Shown one piece after another: positions 24,979 through 33,674 of a stretch of DNA of 64,000 bases. Position numbers and translations under genes: made by a program. Where the stretch lies: assembly GCA_014801815.1 (NCBI GenBank), contig JAAVDM010000032.1:62001-126000 (forward strand), in the 5' to 3' direction. This stretch comes from Bacteroides sp. GTDB lineage: Bacteria; Bacteroidota; Bacteroidia; Bacteroidales; Muribaculaceae. Numbering within the stretch: the stretch's first letter is position 1; every line of letters starts with the position of its first letter. The notes beneath the pieces are model-generated. The model was not told the origin of the DNA. It made no database searches and was given only the letters and a program-made list of their open reading frames with translations.

Positions 24979-25776
24979 ATGGATCACGATTACACCCCCT
25001 ATCTGATGGCGGCCATAACATGGGCCCGTCAGGCCGGAAGCCGCCAGCTCGACTTCTTCCGCTCGCGTCATCTCGAAATGTACACCAAATCAAACGCCAA
25101 TGACATTGTCACTGCCGCCGACCGCGAATCGGAACATATCATTCTTGACAGTATAAGGCGTGATTATCCCGAGCACTCGATTCTGTCGGAAGAAGCCGGT
25201 GTCATAGAATCGACTACCGAAACCGATTCGGTATGGCAATGGGTGGTAGACCCTCTTGACGGAACCACCAATTTCAGTCAGGGACTACCCATATTCACGG
25301 TTTCCATAGCGTTGCGTCATCGCGGGCGCACTGTTGTGGGTGTGGTCTATGCTCCCTATCTTAACGAACTTTTCCATGCCGTTCTGCACGGCGGTGCATT
25401 TCTGAACGGTCACGCCATACAGTGCTCTCAAAAAACCGAATGGAGCACAGCCGTGCTGGGCACCGGTATGCCTTATGATAAAGCTGTAAATCCTGACAAC
25501 AATCTTGACAACGTGTCACGCATCGCTCCGCAGGTGCGCGGAGTAAGACGTCTGGGTTCGGCCGCTCTTGACCTGTGCTATGTTGCTGCCGGATTCTTTG
25601 ACGGCTATTGGGAACTGAATCTCAACCCCTGGGATGTCGCTGCCGGCGAACTTATCGCTTCCGAAGCCGGCGCCCGTACCGGACGTTTCCGCAGCGATCG
25701 CGGCGAATCAGTGTATGCGGCCACACCCTCTATCGCTCCCAAGCTACTGCGCCGTCTCAACAGACCGGGACGCTGA
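24979..25776 (+). CDS. Inositol monophosphatase family phosphatase (SuhB-like)
   Basis: A 265-residue Mg-dependent phosphatase. Metal-site motifs are SEEAG, DPLDGTTNFSQGLP and the C-terminal WDVAAGELIASEAG. The family acts on inositol-1-phosphate, related sugar phosphates or 3'-phosphoadenosine-5'-phosphate; the substrate cannot be told here. Its stop codon abuts the stop codon of the convergent AraC gene with no intervening base. Confidence 0.9.
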   Translation: MDHDYTPYLMAAITWARQAGSRQLDFFRSRHLEMYTKSNANDIVTAADRESEHIILDSIRRDYPEHSILSEEAGVIESTTETDSVWQWVVDPLDGTTNFSQGLPIFTVSIALRHRGRTVVGVVYAPYLNELFHAVLHGGAFLNGHAIQCSQKTEWSTAVLGTGMPYDKAVNPDNNLDNVSRIAPQVRGVRRLGSAALDLCYVAAGFFDGYWELNLNPWDVAAGELIASEAGARTGRFRSDRGESVYAATPSIAPKLLRRLNRPGR

Positions 25777-26640
25777 TTAATGATTGCGGTATTCCTTAGG
25801 CGTCATACCCACATTTTTCTTGAAATATTTGCCAAACAGTGACTGCGAAGGGAAATGCAGTTCTTCGGCTATCTGCTGTATGGTGAGAGTCGATGATTTA
25901 AGCATCACTTTTGCCTCCAGTATCACGAATCTTTCTATCCATTCCACTGCCGTATAGCCGGTCTGATCTTTCACAGTACGGCTAAGATGCTTTTTTGTCA
26001 GACCTAAATGTGCAGCATAGAAATCAAGAAAGCGTTCATGACGGAAGTGCATCTGCACAAGAAGAAGAAACTGCTGGCTAATAAATGACTGCCTGTGTTT
26101 TATCTGCTCGGAATGAAGACGATAACACTTGTAGATCGTACGGAAAAAGAAAGCTACAATCTCAAAACAGATGGCATGAAACAGATGCCTGTTATCAACC
26201 TCATTGCTTATGGCTTTAAGTGTGGTGTAGTGACGGTCAAAGGCTTCCGTATCTTCCGCCGCTATCGGAGCCACTGCATAACGATGAGCCAGCACAAACT
26301 CAGGTGCCGAGTTCATGTACATGAACAGACTGTCGGTCATACGTTTTGAAAGCACCATAAATGAAGCATCGAAATCAGGACTCACATAACTTGTCTGCAA
26401 TATATGTCCTACTCCTATATTGACCATACACGGAGCCTTGATGTCATACTTGACCAAGTTGATTTCGGCCCGACATTCTCCCCGACGTATATACACAGAC
26501 ACACATGAAGAGAATTTCATCGGACGGTGTCGACCAAGAAGTACGGAACTGTTCAGATGTTCGTACATCCAGAAGTCCTGCTTAAGTATATAACTTACAT
26601 GAGCCGGCAATTCTATATCATATTTCAGTTTGGAGGTCAT
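25777..26640 (-). CDS. AraC-family transcriptional regulator
   Basis: 287 residues from ATG 26640 (MTSKLKYDIEL). The N-terminal about 180 residues form a cupin-like sensor-type domain; the C-terminal HTH pair is clear (HLGLTKKHLSRTVKDQTGYTAVEWI, then LTIQQIAEELHFPSQSLFGKYFKKNVGMTPKEYR). It is divergent from a nitroreductase gene with back-to-back consensus promoters, so it may regulate that gene. The effector is unknown. Confidence 0.9.
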   Translation of the reverse strand: MTSKLKYDIELPAHVSYILKQDFWMYEHLNSSVLLGRHRPMKFSSCVSVYIRRGECRAEINLVKYDIKAPCMVNIGVGHILQTSYVSPDFDASFMVLSKRMTDSLFMYMNSAPEFVLAHRYAVAPIAAEDTEAFDRHYTTLKAISNEVDNRHLFHAICFEIVAFFFRTIYKCYRLHSEQIKHRQSFISQQFLLLVQMHFRHERFLDFYAAHLGLTKKHLSRTVKDQTGYTAVEWIERFVILEAKVMLKSSTLTIQQIAEELHFPSQSLFGKYFKKNVGMTPKEYRNH

Positions 26641-26673
26641 AAGAAATTCACGCATTTAATATCTGCGCGGATT

Positions 26674-26705
26674 CAAAGTTACATTCTTTTTGGCAAACCA
26701 GCAAA
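26674..26705 (-). promoter_or_regulatory. Promoter of the AraC gene
   Basis: On the minus strand TTTG (26705-26702), 20 nt, TAACTTTG (26681-26674): a full match to the Bacteroidetes consensus, 34 nt before the start codon. Confidence 0.75.
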
Positions 26706-26722
26706 GTCCGGTAAGACTTTTA

Positions 26723-26754
26723 TTTGCATAATTGACATAAACACATTAACTTTG
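26723..26754 (+). promoter_or_regulatory. Promoter of the nitroreductase gene
   Basis: TTTG (26723-26726), 20 nt, TAACTTTG (26747-26754): a full consensus match, with the start codon 38 nt further on. It stands back-to-back with the AraC promoter. Confidence 0.75.
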
Positions 26755-26792
26755 GTCTTAAAATCCAATCCAGAAAATATTATACCGATAAA

Positions 26793-27542
26793 ATGGAAAA
26801 AGATTATTTCGCTTCACGAGCCACAGTACGCGCCTACGACCCCGAGCGACACATATCTGACGAACTGCTCGATTCCATACTCGAACGCGCCATGCGTGCC
26901 CCCACCACCGGTAACATGCAGCTCTATACCGTTATCGTCACACGCGACCCTGAGCGTAAGGCTGCCTTAACACCGCTTCATTTTAATCAGCCGGCTTCTA
27001 CCGGCGCCGATGTGATTCTGACAATATGTGCTGATTTCAATCGCTTCACACGCTGGTGCCGCCTGTCTGACGCTGACGCAGGCTACGACAATCTGCTGAG
27101 TTTTCTGTCTGCTATGACCGACGCGGTCATCGTAGCACAGCAGATAGTGACTATCGCCGAAACCGAAGGTCTCGGCACATGCTATCTCGGCACAGTAACC
27201 TATAATGCTGATAAAATTTCAGAACTTCTTAATCTCCCCGAACTTGTCGTGCCTGTAGCCTGCCTGAGTCTCGGTTATCCGGCTGGCCCTACAGTACAGT
27301 GTGAACGTCTGCCTCTTAACGCAGTCGTTCACCGCGAGCAGTACCGTCCCGACAGCGACGAAGACGTAATCGAACTTTTCCGTACAAAAGAAGAATACGC
27401 TCCCAATAAGCAATTTGTTGCAGAGAACGGCAAAGCCAATCTCGCACAGGTGTTTACTGATATACGTTATCCGCGTTCGCTAAATGAAAGCGTTTCCAAG
27501 ATGCTCGTACAGCATCTCCGTGACAAAGGTTTCCTCAGCTGA
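26793..27542 (+). CDS. Nitroreductase family FMN enzyme (NfsA/FRP-like)
   Basis: A 249-residue flavin oxidoreductase. The family start is SRATVRAYDPERHISDELLDSILERAMRAPTTGNMQLYT, with the FMN-phosphate contacts RATVR and the APTTGN motif. GLGTCYLGTVTYN and VPVACLSLGYPA are the other FMN-binding blocks. The C-terminal extension (about 190-249) is typical of the NADPH-dependent NfsA-type group. The physiological substrate is unknown. Transcription is probably under the divergent AraC regulator. Confidence 0.88.
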   Translation: MEKDYFASRATVRAYDPERHISDELLDSILERAMRAPTTGNMQLYTVIVTRDPERKAALTPLHFNQPASTGADVILTICADFNRFTRWCRLSDADAGYDNLLSFLSAMTDAVIVAQQIVTIAETEGLGTCYLGTVTYNADKISELLNLPELVVPVACLSLGYPAGPTVQCERLPLNAVVHREQYRPDSDEDVIELFRTKEEYAPNKQFVAENGKANLAQVFTDIRYPRSLNESVSKMLVQHLRDKGFLS

Positions 27543-27671
27543 CGCAGTAACCACTAAAATAGACTCTCTCCTCCCCCTTCTTACTCCTTTACTTTACTGC
27601 TATTCTTTTCTTTATTCTTATAGCGTGTATAATGTGCGGACTGCACGCTCCACAACAAGTCCGTCACACGT

Positions 27672-28322
27672 TCAGTTCTGGTAGAGAACGATTCTCTGCG
27701 GGCCTTCCACAGTCATCTTATAAGGCTCGGCCATATCAGTCGCAACCTGACGTGCCTTATATGTTTCAGCATCCGAATGAAATACCACTATGCCCATTAT
27801 CATGCTGTCGCAATCGCCGTAACTTTGCTGTTCGCATACGTAGCAACCTGTCATAACAGTTGAAGCAAGTACATGCGACACAACCTCGGCATCACCCAAC
27901 ATAAGGCGTCCTATACGCAGACCACGCGAATAAACATTGATAAATTCACAGTCATTCTCCGAAGCACGACGAAGTGTCAGAGGATCACCCGGAAGCAGAC
28001 GGTGAAATTCCTTCGCAGCCTCCTCCGAATCAGGCCCGGCTGTAAGTCTTACAGAGACACTGCGGTCCAGACGATGATGACGTAATATACCGTCAACTAT
28101 GTTTGTCATTCGGTCATAAGCCTCATTGCCTATCAGCTGACGGGTCTGGCGCTCTGTCTCGCTTACCGGATGGTCAACAGGCTGTACTCCCGCACCTTTC
28201 ATATCAACAGGAGCCACATAGCAACGGCGTCCTGTCTGAGCGGCCTTCACATTAAAGTGCCATATTATAGCGGCTGTCATCACAGCTATAAGCAGTATTA
28301 TAAAGTAAACATAGTGTGACAT
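27672..28322 (-). CDS. Hypothetical membrane-anchored protein
   Basis: 216 residues, not recognised. One N-terminal membrane helix (residues 4-25, rich in Ile, Leu and Ala) precedes a linker and a globular part from about 50 to 216. The globular part reads like a small alpha/beta domain (VSVRLTAGPDSEEAAKEFHRLL, LRIGRLMLGD) with four cysteines, two in the patch CYVCEQQSYGDC. The topology suggests a periplasmic or cytoplasmic domain tethered to the inner membrane. It stands alone on its strand. Confidence 0.65.
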   Translation of the reverse strand: MSHYVYFIILLIAVMTAAIIWHFNVKAAQTGRRCYVAPVDMKGAGVQPVDHPVSETERQTRQLIGNEAYDRMTNIVDGILRHHRLDRSVSVRLTAGPDSEEAAKEFHRLLPGDPLTLRRASENDCEFINVYSRGLRIGRLMLGDAEVVSHVLASTVMTGCYVCEQQSYGDCDSMIMGIVVFHSDAETYKARQVATDMAEPYKMTVEGPQRIVLYQN

Positions 28323-28805
28323 AGCAGTCTTGAGTTTAAGGTTTTGTTGTTCAGTTTATTCCGACTTGGCAGCTGAAGCTTTGCAGCTCTTATGTCCGCC
28401 GTTCATTTCTATAACCTCTCCCGCCTCAAATTAGTTCTGAAAAAAACATTTTTTTATTGCAGATTTTTTACTTTTTCCTGTTTCTTAATCCAAGTAGAAA
28501 AAATAATCTGATTGCAGTCGTGAAATCTTCATACTAAGAGTTATAGCATTCCGACACCACAATCGAAAAAACTGATTATATCGCAGAAGAAAAGCAGCTG
28601 TGAGCCATAGTCTACCGACACTGCACGGATTAAAAACAACTCTTACATACTGAGACTACAGATTTTTTTTGTAGCAAGGTGCAAGTCTAACGGGGTGTAT
28701 ATCGCCTCTTATGTCAATGGAGGAAATACATTGACAACTCAGAAAATAACAATAAAATAGACAGCGCTGAACGATAACAACGAACATATACGGTTAATCT
28801 TGGAC
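28323..28805. other. Intergenic stretch without recognised gene
   Basis: About 480 bp between the hypothetical membrane protein and the ExoVII genes. It holds an inverted pair TGTCAATG / CATTGACA near 28713-28736 and a T8 run at 28665, but no credible reading frame or recognised RNA family. Confidence 0.4.
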
Positions 28806-28840
28806 AAAAGCTCTCGACATAAATTATGTCGGGAGCTTTT
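28806..28840 (-). terminator. Terminator of the ExoVII operon
   Basis: AAAAGCTCTCGACATAA pairs with TTATGTCGGGAGCTTTT, giving a 17-bp stem with one mismatch and a one-base loop. It lies about 70 bp after the xseB stop codon, with T residues on the minus strand. Confidence 0.75.
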
Positions 28841-28911
28841 GTATCCGGCCTACCGGCAGTCAATCGTCATTTGACTGTAAGTAGCCCGTAAAGGTATACC
28901 GCCAACTTGAA

Positions 28912-29124
28912 TTATTTGGCGAGAGTAGACTGAAGTTCTTCGAGGCAGCGTTTTACATCTTCATCGGCTTTGAAGAGCTTTTGTTTGCAGAGTTTCAAGA
29001 GTTCGAGAGCACGCGAGGTATAACCGGCCAGACTGTCAATATCACAGTCATCGCGTTGCATACTGGCCACTATCTGTTCAAGCTCGGTTATAGCCTGGGT
29101 ATATGTAAGTTCTGTAGTTGACAT
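28912..29124 (-). CDS. xseB: Exodeoxyribonuclease VII small subunit
   Basis: 70 residues, the usual length. It has the family pattern LTYTQAITELEQIVASMQRDDCDIDSL, then a helix with LLKLCKQKL. It forms the multi-copy cap of ExoVII with XseA, which degrades single-stranded DNA to oligonucleotides. It follows xseA by 16 bp in the same transcript. Confidence 0.92.
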   Translation of the reverse strand: MSTTELTYTQAITELEQIVASMQRDDCDIDSLAGYTSRALELLKLCKQKLFKADEDVKRCLEELQSTLAK

Positions 29125-29140
29125 TATTGGTATGTGATTT

Positions 29141-30619
29141 TTAAGTTGGAGTATTTTCAGAGAGAGCGGTTACTTCTGATTCTATGGTACCGTTGTAGAG
29201 TTGTGTAGTGAGTCGGGTACCGGGTGCAAGTTTCGAGGCATCGGTGACTGCACGTCCATCAACACGGGTGACAGAATAACCGCGACGCAACGTATTATTC
29301 GGACTGAGAGCCTGTACTACGTCTGAAATACGTTGCAGTTGCTGACGTGAGCGCTCTGCAGCGCTTGTAGCAGCCATCCCGAGTCGTGAACAGACATTGT
29401 TGAGACGTCCGACAGCGCGTTCGGTGACATTAGCCGAGACCGGCTCTATCATAGCGGCAAGACTGCAAAGACGAGCGGTAGCGCGTTCGGTGACATTAGA
29501 CGAGACCGGCCCTATCATAGCGGCAAGACTGTCAAGACGGGCGGTAGCGGCAGAGGTACGATTACCGACAACAGAAGGTAACCCGGCAGCCACAAATCTT
29601 AGATAACTGCGAGCCGAATCCAGACAACGACCGGCGGACGCAGGAAGCATATTCTCGGCATTATGCAACCGCTGGCGTTCGCCATTGGTCAGTGCCGCTC
29701 CCTGACGCACTATATAGTCCATACACTGTGCGGCACGGTTGTAGCTCTGACGTAAGGCATCAATAAGATAGGCAGCGACAGCAGTAGGAGTCTTGCAACG
29801 CGTATGGGCAATCTCATCAAGTACTGTACGGTCACGTTCATGGCCGATTCCGACGATTACCGGCAAAGGGCACAAAGCCACACGCCTTGCCAGCTCATAG
29901 TTATCAAAACCGTTCAGGTCGGTTGTAGCACCGCCGCCACGTATTATTACCACACAGTCCCAAAGGTCAACGGTATGTTCTATAAGGCCAAGAGCCTCAA
30001 TAACCGAAGCAGCCGTACGCTCGCCCTGCATCACAGCACCGAACAGAAAAGGATAAAAAACAAAACCTTCCTGAGCGGAATCAAGCTGATTGAGAAAGTC
30101 ACCGTAACCGGCTGCACCGGCAGCAGATATTACGGCTATACGCTGCGGTGCCCACGGTATATGTAGCTGTTTGTTACGTTCGAGAATCCCCTCATAACGC
30201 AGACGTTCCAATATTTCACGTCTCAGGCGTTCCATATCACCCAGAGTGTAAGCCGGGTCAATATCAGTCACCGAAAATGACAGACCATACACCGGATGAT
30301 GGGAGGCACTACCGTAAAGCAACACCTTTATACCGCTTCCTATCTGACGCCCCGTAGCACCGGTAAACTTAGTCTGTATCATACGCAATTGGTTAGCCCA
30401 AACGGTAGCGCGGAGTTTGGCCACAGTGTTGCCGGAAGCATTTTTCTCTATCAACTCCATATAACAGTGGCCTCCGCTGACTCGTACATCACTAAGTTCG
30501 GCAATAACCCATGCCCCCTGGAGTGAAGGATTTGTACGTACCGAATTACCTATAGCTTGTGCAAGCTGCGTAAGAGTCAGAGCGGCTCGCCCCGCCTGAT
30601 TAATCTGACGTCCGTCCAT
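29141..30619 (-). CDS. xseA: Exodeoxyribonuclease VII large subunit
   Basis: A 492-residue protein. The N-terminal OB-fold lies at about 15-120 (GAWVIAELSDVRVSGGHCYMELIEK). The catalytic core follows with IAVISAAGAAGYGDFLNQL, VVIIRGGGATTDLNGFDNYELA and VGIGHERDRTVLDEIAHTRCKTPTAVAAYLID. The long coiled-coil part (about 290-430) contains a 22-residue tandem duplication, and the C-terminal barrel-like end reads LRRGYSVTRVDGRAV. The initial Met is followed by a DUF4831 gene 3 bp upstream, so the two probably form one transcript. Confidence 0.93.
   Translation of the reverse strand: MDGRQINQAGRAALTLTQLAQAIGNSVRTNPSLQGAWVIAELSDVRVSGGHCYMELIEKNASGNTVAKLRATVWANQLRMIQTKFTGATGRQIGSGIKVLLYGSASHHPVYGLSFSVTDIDPAYTLGDMERLRREILERLRYEGILERNKQLHIPWAPQRIAVISAAGAAGYGDFLNQLDSAQEGFVFYPFLFGAVMQGERTAASVIEALGLIEHTVDLWDCVVIIRGGGATTDLNGFDNYELARRVALCPLPVIVGIGHERDRTVLDEIAHTRCKTPTAVAAYLIDALRQSYNRAAQCMDYIVRQGAALTNGERQRLHNAENMLPASAGRCLDSARSYLRFVAAGLPSVVGNRTSAATARLDSLAAMIGPVSSNVTERATARLCSLAAMIEPVSANVTERAVGRLNNVCSRLGMAATSAAERSRQQLQRISDVVQALSPNNTLRRGYSVTRVDGRAVTDASKLAPGTRLTTQLYNGTIESEVTALSENTPT
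29415..29546. repeat. 66-bp tandem duplication inside xseA
   Basis: Two adjacent 66-bp units (29415-29480 and 29481-29546) differ at a handful of bases. They encode two copies of a 22-residue block around SLAAMI.PVS.NVTERA in the coiled-coil region. The reading frame is kept. Confidence 0.85.
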
Positions 30620-30622
30620 AAA

Positions 30623-31744
30623 TCAAGGCATATCCTCCTCACGCATTACCCCTATCTCTTTCAGAGCGCCGGTGGCAGGGTCGAAAATAGCATAAGACGG
30701 ACTCTTCTTATCGGTGAACAGAATCGGATTAAGACCGAATTCCATACCGAATTGAGCGAAATCAAGTTCGCCGTCATACAGTATGGCGTCATCAAGCGTG
30801 AGAGTCACCTGTGCCGAACCCGGTATGCAATACATGACGGCATCTTTAGGCACTTTCTTTGTTTCGCCCTTGGCATCGACAGGAAGCTGAGCCGGGTCGG
30901 TAGTTCTGATATTGACACGCACAGCCGCTCCCGAATAGTCATCGGCATCAACAAAGCCGGCAAAATCACTCAGACGGAACAGAACCGAATTACCTTCGGC
31001 ATCAGGCAGGAAAGTATAGGTACGTGTGACAGTCTCCACATCGGTTATACCGAGAAAAGCCGAAGTCATAGCGGCCTCCTGATGAGCCAGTGAATTGAGC
31101 ATAAGTTCGAGCTGACGCCCGTCTTTAGGCATCGAATCGGCAGTGCCGCGTGTCAGGGACACCTTTGCATCGCGTATCTCCATAAGCGTCTCAGCCAGCA
31201 TACTCGCCTGCTTTGCGCTTGACTGCGAAGCGATGAAATCCTCATTTACATATTGCAGATACTCACCCGGTGCTATACGGTCGGCAGTCACGTCATTACG
31301 TGCCGGTGCTGCAGCAGGCAACGTATTAATCGGCTCGGGACGGCGGTTGATACTGAGCAGCATACCGTCGTCACCAACACCTATGTAGGTAGTGGCACCC
31401 GGTTTGAGCTGCATAAGGTACTGACGGCTGTTGTCCGACACTCCGTAAGGGGTAACAGTCACACGTGTTATAGTCCACGACTCTGAGTCGTGAGTCACGG
31501 CCCGATCTGTACCTACATACTTCTTGGCATACTGCCAGTAGGGCCCGGCCTTACGGCTTTCATGGCGTGCCTCCACCTCAATACGCAAGGCAGTGAGTGG
31601 CAGCGAGTAGACAAGGCCATACTCATTGTGCTTCTCGGCAGTCAGCAGACGTGTCTGCTGTGCCGCCGCCTGTGGTGTCATAACCGGCAGCACAGCCGCA
31701 GCAAGGGCACCGCCCAGAATTATTCTTCTTAAGGTCATGGTCAT
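30623..31744 (-). CDS. DUF4831 family protein
   Basis: A 373-residue protein with a signal peptide (cleaved near AAAQQ), so periplasmic or surface-exposed. The N-terminal block TAEKHNEYGLVYSLPLTALRIEVEA and KKYVGTDRAV are typical of the Bacteroidales family DUF4831. The C-terminal ends in a sheet-rich segment. The function is unknown. Neighbours on the same strand are nnr upstream (8-bp gap) and xseA downstream (3-bp gap), so it is in one operon with them. Confidence 0.85.
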   Translation of the reverse strand: MTMTLRRIILGGALAAAVLPVMTPQAAAQQTRLLTAEKHNEYGLVYSLPLTALRIEVEARHESRKAGPYWQYAKKYVGTDRAVTHDSESWTITRVTVTPYGVSDNSRQYLMQLKPGATTYIGVGDDGMLLSINRRPEPINTLPAAAPARNDVTADRIAPGEYLQYVNEDFIASQSSAKQASMLAETLMEIRDAKVSLTRGTADSMPKDGRQLELMLNSLAHQEAAMTSAFLGITDVETVTRTYTFLPDAEGNSVLFRLSDFAGFVDADDYSGAAVRVNIRTTDPAQLPVDAKGETKKVPKDAVMYCIPGSAQVTLTLDDAILYDGELDFAQFGMEFGLNPILFTDKKSPSYAIFDPATGALKEIGVMREEDMP

Positions 31745-31752
31745 GTACTTGG

Positions 31753-33309
31753 TCAGTTTATATTGAATACTTCTTCGGAAGGTATGGGTTTACGTTCCAT
31801 TATGTGGCGTATGGCCACACCTAAATTATTGGCTATATCGGAAGCCATAAGACCGTATTCTCCGGTTTCGGCCACAGCAAGGTCTCCGGCAAGCCCATGT
31901 ATATACACACCGATAGTTGCTGCCTGTTCCGGCAGATAACCCTGTGCCAGAAAAGCGGCTATCACGCCTGTAAGCACATCGCCGGCACCGGCGGTAGCCA
32001 TACCAGGATTACCGGTCGAATTGAAATACACCTTTCCCGTAGGACGTATGGTTGCCGTATAGTGGCCTTTCAGCACTATGATGATATTATAGTACTTGGC
32101 CACCTCTACAGCTTTACGCAAACGTGCCTCACTACTCTTCTGCTCACCGAAAAGACGGTCAAATTCACCCACATGAGGAGAAATAATAGTCTTAGGAGGT
32201 AACATGGTCAGCAGAGCAGGACGCTTCGAGATACAGTTAAGGGCATCGGCATCAAGCAGCAGACGGAGTTTGGTAGTTTTAAGCAGGGTCTCCAGAGCAT
32301 CTATCGTAGAATCCTGTGTGCCGATACCGGGACCTACTGCGACAACCTGATGGTCATGGTGTACTTTCATATCGGTAATGATATGTTCACCACGATCAGG
32401 CTCGAACATAGCTTCGGGCACCGCCGTCTGCAGTATCTCAAGCCCCCGGTGCGCACTGTGTACCGTCACAAGACCCGCGCCGCTCTTCAGTGTGGCACGC
32501 GCACACATCACGGCAGCCCCCATCATACCCGTACTGCCTGCTATCAGAAGAGCCGAACCGTAATTACGTTTGCCGGTAAACTTGTTGCGTGGCCGCAACA
32601 ACGGACGCACACTGCGGCTCTCGACAAACATGTAGTCGGTAGGAAGCTCTTTCATCTTGTGGAGGTTCAGGTCGATGTCAAGCAACTTCCAGTCGCCGAG
32701 CACCTGTTCATTTTCCTCAAAGAAAAATGACAGACGCGGAAACTGTAAAGCCAGCGTCATGTTGGCATGAACCATATCACGGCGTGTGACATTGTCGTTC
32801 CACTCACAGAACATACCCGACGGCATGTCTATGGATATAACGTAAGCTCCCGATTCATTGATATAGCGGGCTACAGCAATGAAGCCTCCGGCAAGCGGTT
32901 GTTTGAGCCCGGACCCGAAAAGACCGTCAACCACAACATCATTAGGACTAAGATAGGGAGGAGTAAACTCACGCTTGACTTCGGTAAAGTCTACCTCCTC
33001 TTCAAGCTCCGTAAGGAGTTTACGTGCATGTTCACAATCATGACTAAGTTTATTCTTGACATTGAACAGAAATACCTCCACCTTTTTATAGCCCTGCTCT
33101 ATGAGTTTACGCGCCACGGTCAGAGCTTTACCCCCATTATTGCCCGGACCGGCGATAATAACGATGCGACGGCTTGGAACAAACAGAGATATAAGCTCAC
33201 AGCTCACAGCCAGAGCGGCACGCTCCATAAGATCCGCCGATTCAATACTCTCTGTCTCGCATGTGGCACTATTTATAATAGGTATATTGTCAGATGTAAA
33301 TATTTTCAT
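31753..33309 (-). CDS. nnr: Bifunctional NAD(P)H-hydrate epimerase / ADP-dependent dehydratase
   Basis: 518 residues in two fused repair enzymes. The N-terminal epimerase (about 1-215) has AGPGNNGGKALTVARKL and VVDGLFGSGLKQPL. The C-terminal ribokinase-like dehydratase has GSTGMMGAAVMCARATLKSGAGLVTV, VGPGIG, LLLDADALN and GNPGMATAGAGDVLTGVIAAFL, with GAGD as nucleotide site. It converts damaged NAD(P)H hydrates back to NAD(P)H. It heads the transcript that continues into DUF4831 and xseAB. Confidence 0.93.
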   Translation of the reverse strand: MKIFTSDNIPIINSATCETESIESADLMERAALAVSCELISLFVPSRRIVIIAGPGNNGGKALTVARKLIEQGYKKVEVFLFNVKNKLSHDCEHARKLLTELEEEVDFTEVKREFTPPYLSPNDVVVDGLFGSGLKQPLAGGFIAVARYINESGAYVISIDMPSGMFCEWNDNVTRRDMVHANMTLALQFPRLSFFFEENEQVLGDWKLLDIDLNLHKMKELPTDYMFVESRSVRPLLRPRNKFTGKRNYGSALLIAGSTGMMGAAVMCARATLKSGAGLVTVHSAHRGLEILQTAVPEAMFEPDRGEHIITDMKVHHDHQVVAVGPGIGTQDSTIDALETLLKTTKLRLLLDADALNCISKRPALLTMLPPKTIISPHVGEFDRLFGEQKSSEARLRKAVEVAKYYNIIIVLKGHYTATIRPTGKVYFNSTGNPGMATAGAGDVLTGVIAAFLAQGYLPEQAATIGVYIHGLAGDLAVAETGEYGLMASDIANNLGVAIRHIMERKPIPSEEVFNIN

Positions 33310-33514
33310 GTAATCCTGTCTTGGCTCAAAATTGTATGAACCCCTGTCAGCACCGGTATAAGAACGGAGCGGAAAAGTTCAGACTACAAAATTAACTATC
33401 CAAACCCATTTATGCAAAGTTTGAGTTAAGAATTAAACTTTCTGCCTTACATACACGCCTGCATAAAACCATATAGCCATTTCGTGTGTTTTATTTATAC
33501 GAATGACGGCACGG

Positions 33515-33545
33515 TTTGGTGTCTTAGGCTTTTTTTGTATTTTTG
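33515..33545 (+). promoter_or_regulatory. Promoter of fba
   Basis: TTTG (33515-33518), 19 nt, TATTTTTG (33538-33545): a full Bacteroidetes consensus. The predicted start near 33552 gives a leader of about 120 nt. The divergent nnr start is at 33309; nothing else is seen in this 365-bp gap. Confidence 0.75.
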
Positions 33546-33674
33546 CATCAGCTTAAAGCCTACTGACCCCGTATTCCGGCCTCAGGAAGCATAAGGTTCC
33601 TGTCCGGTCGATTTGCCGTGTCAATTCCGCTTATAATTAATAAACTTTCAACCATAAGTTCAGATATAAAAATC

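Noticed and set aside
28663-28840. Plus-strand small RNA ending in the 28806-28840 hairpin
   Set aside because: The hairpin is better explained as the terminator of the minus-strand xseAB operon; no promoter was found for a plus-strand RNA.
33618-33674. Longer start for the aldolase
   Set aside because: The extra 19 residues do not resemble class II aldolases; ATG 33675 gives the usual length.
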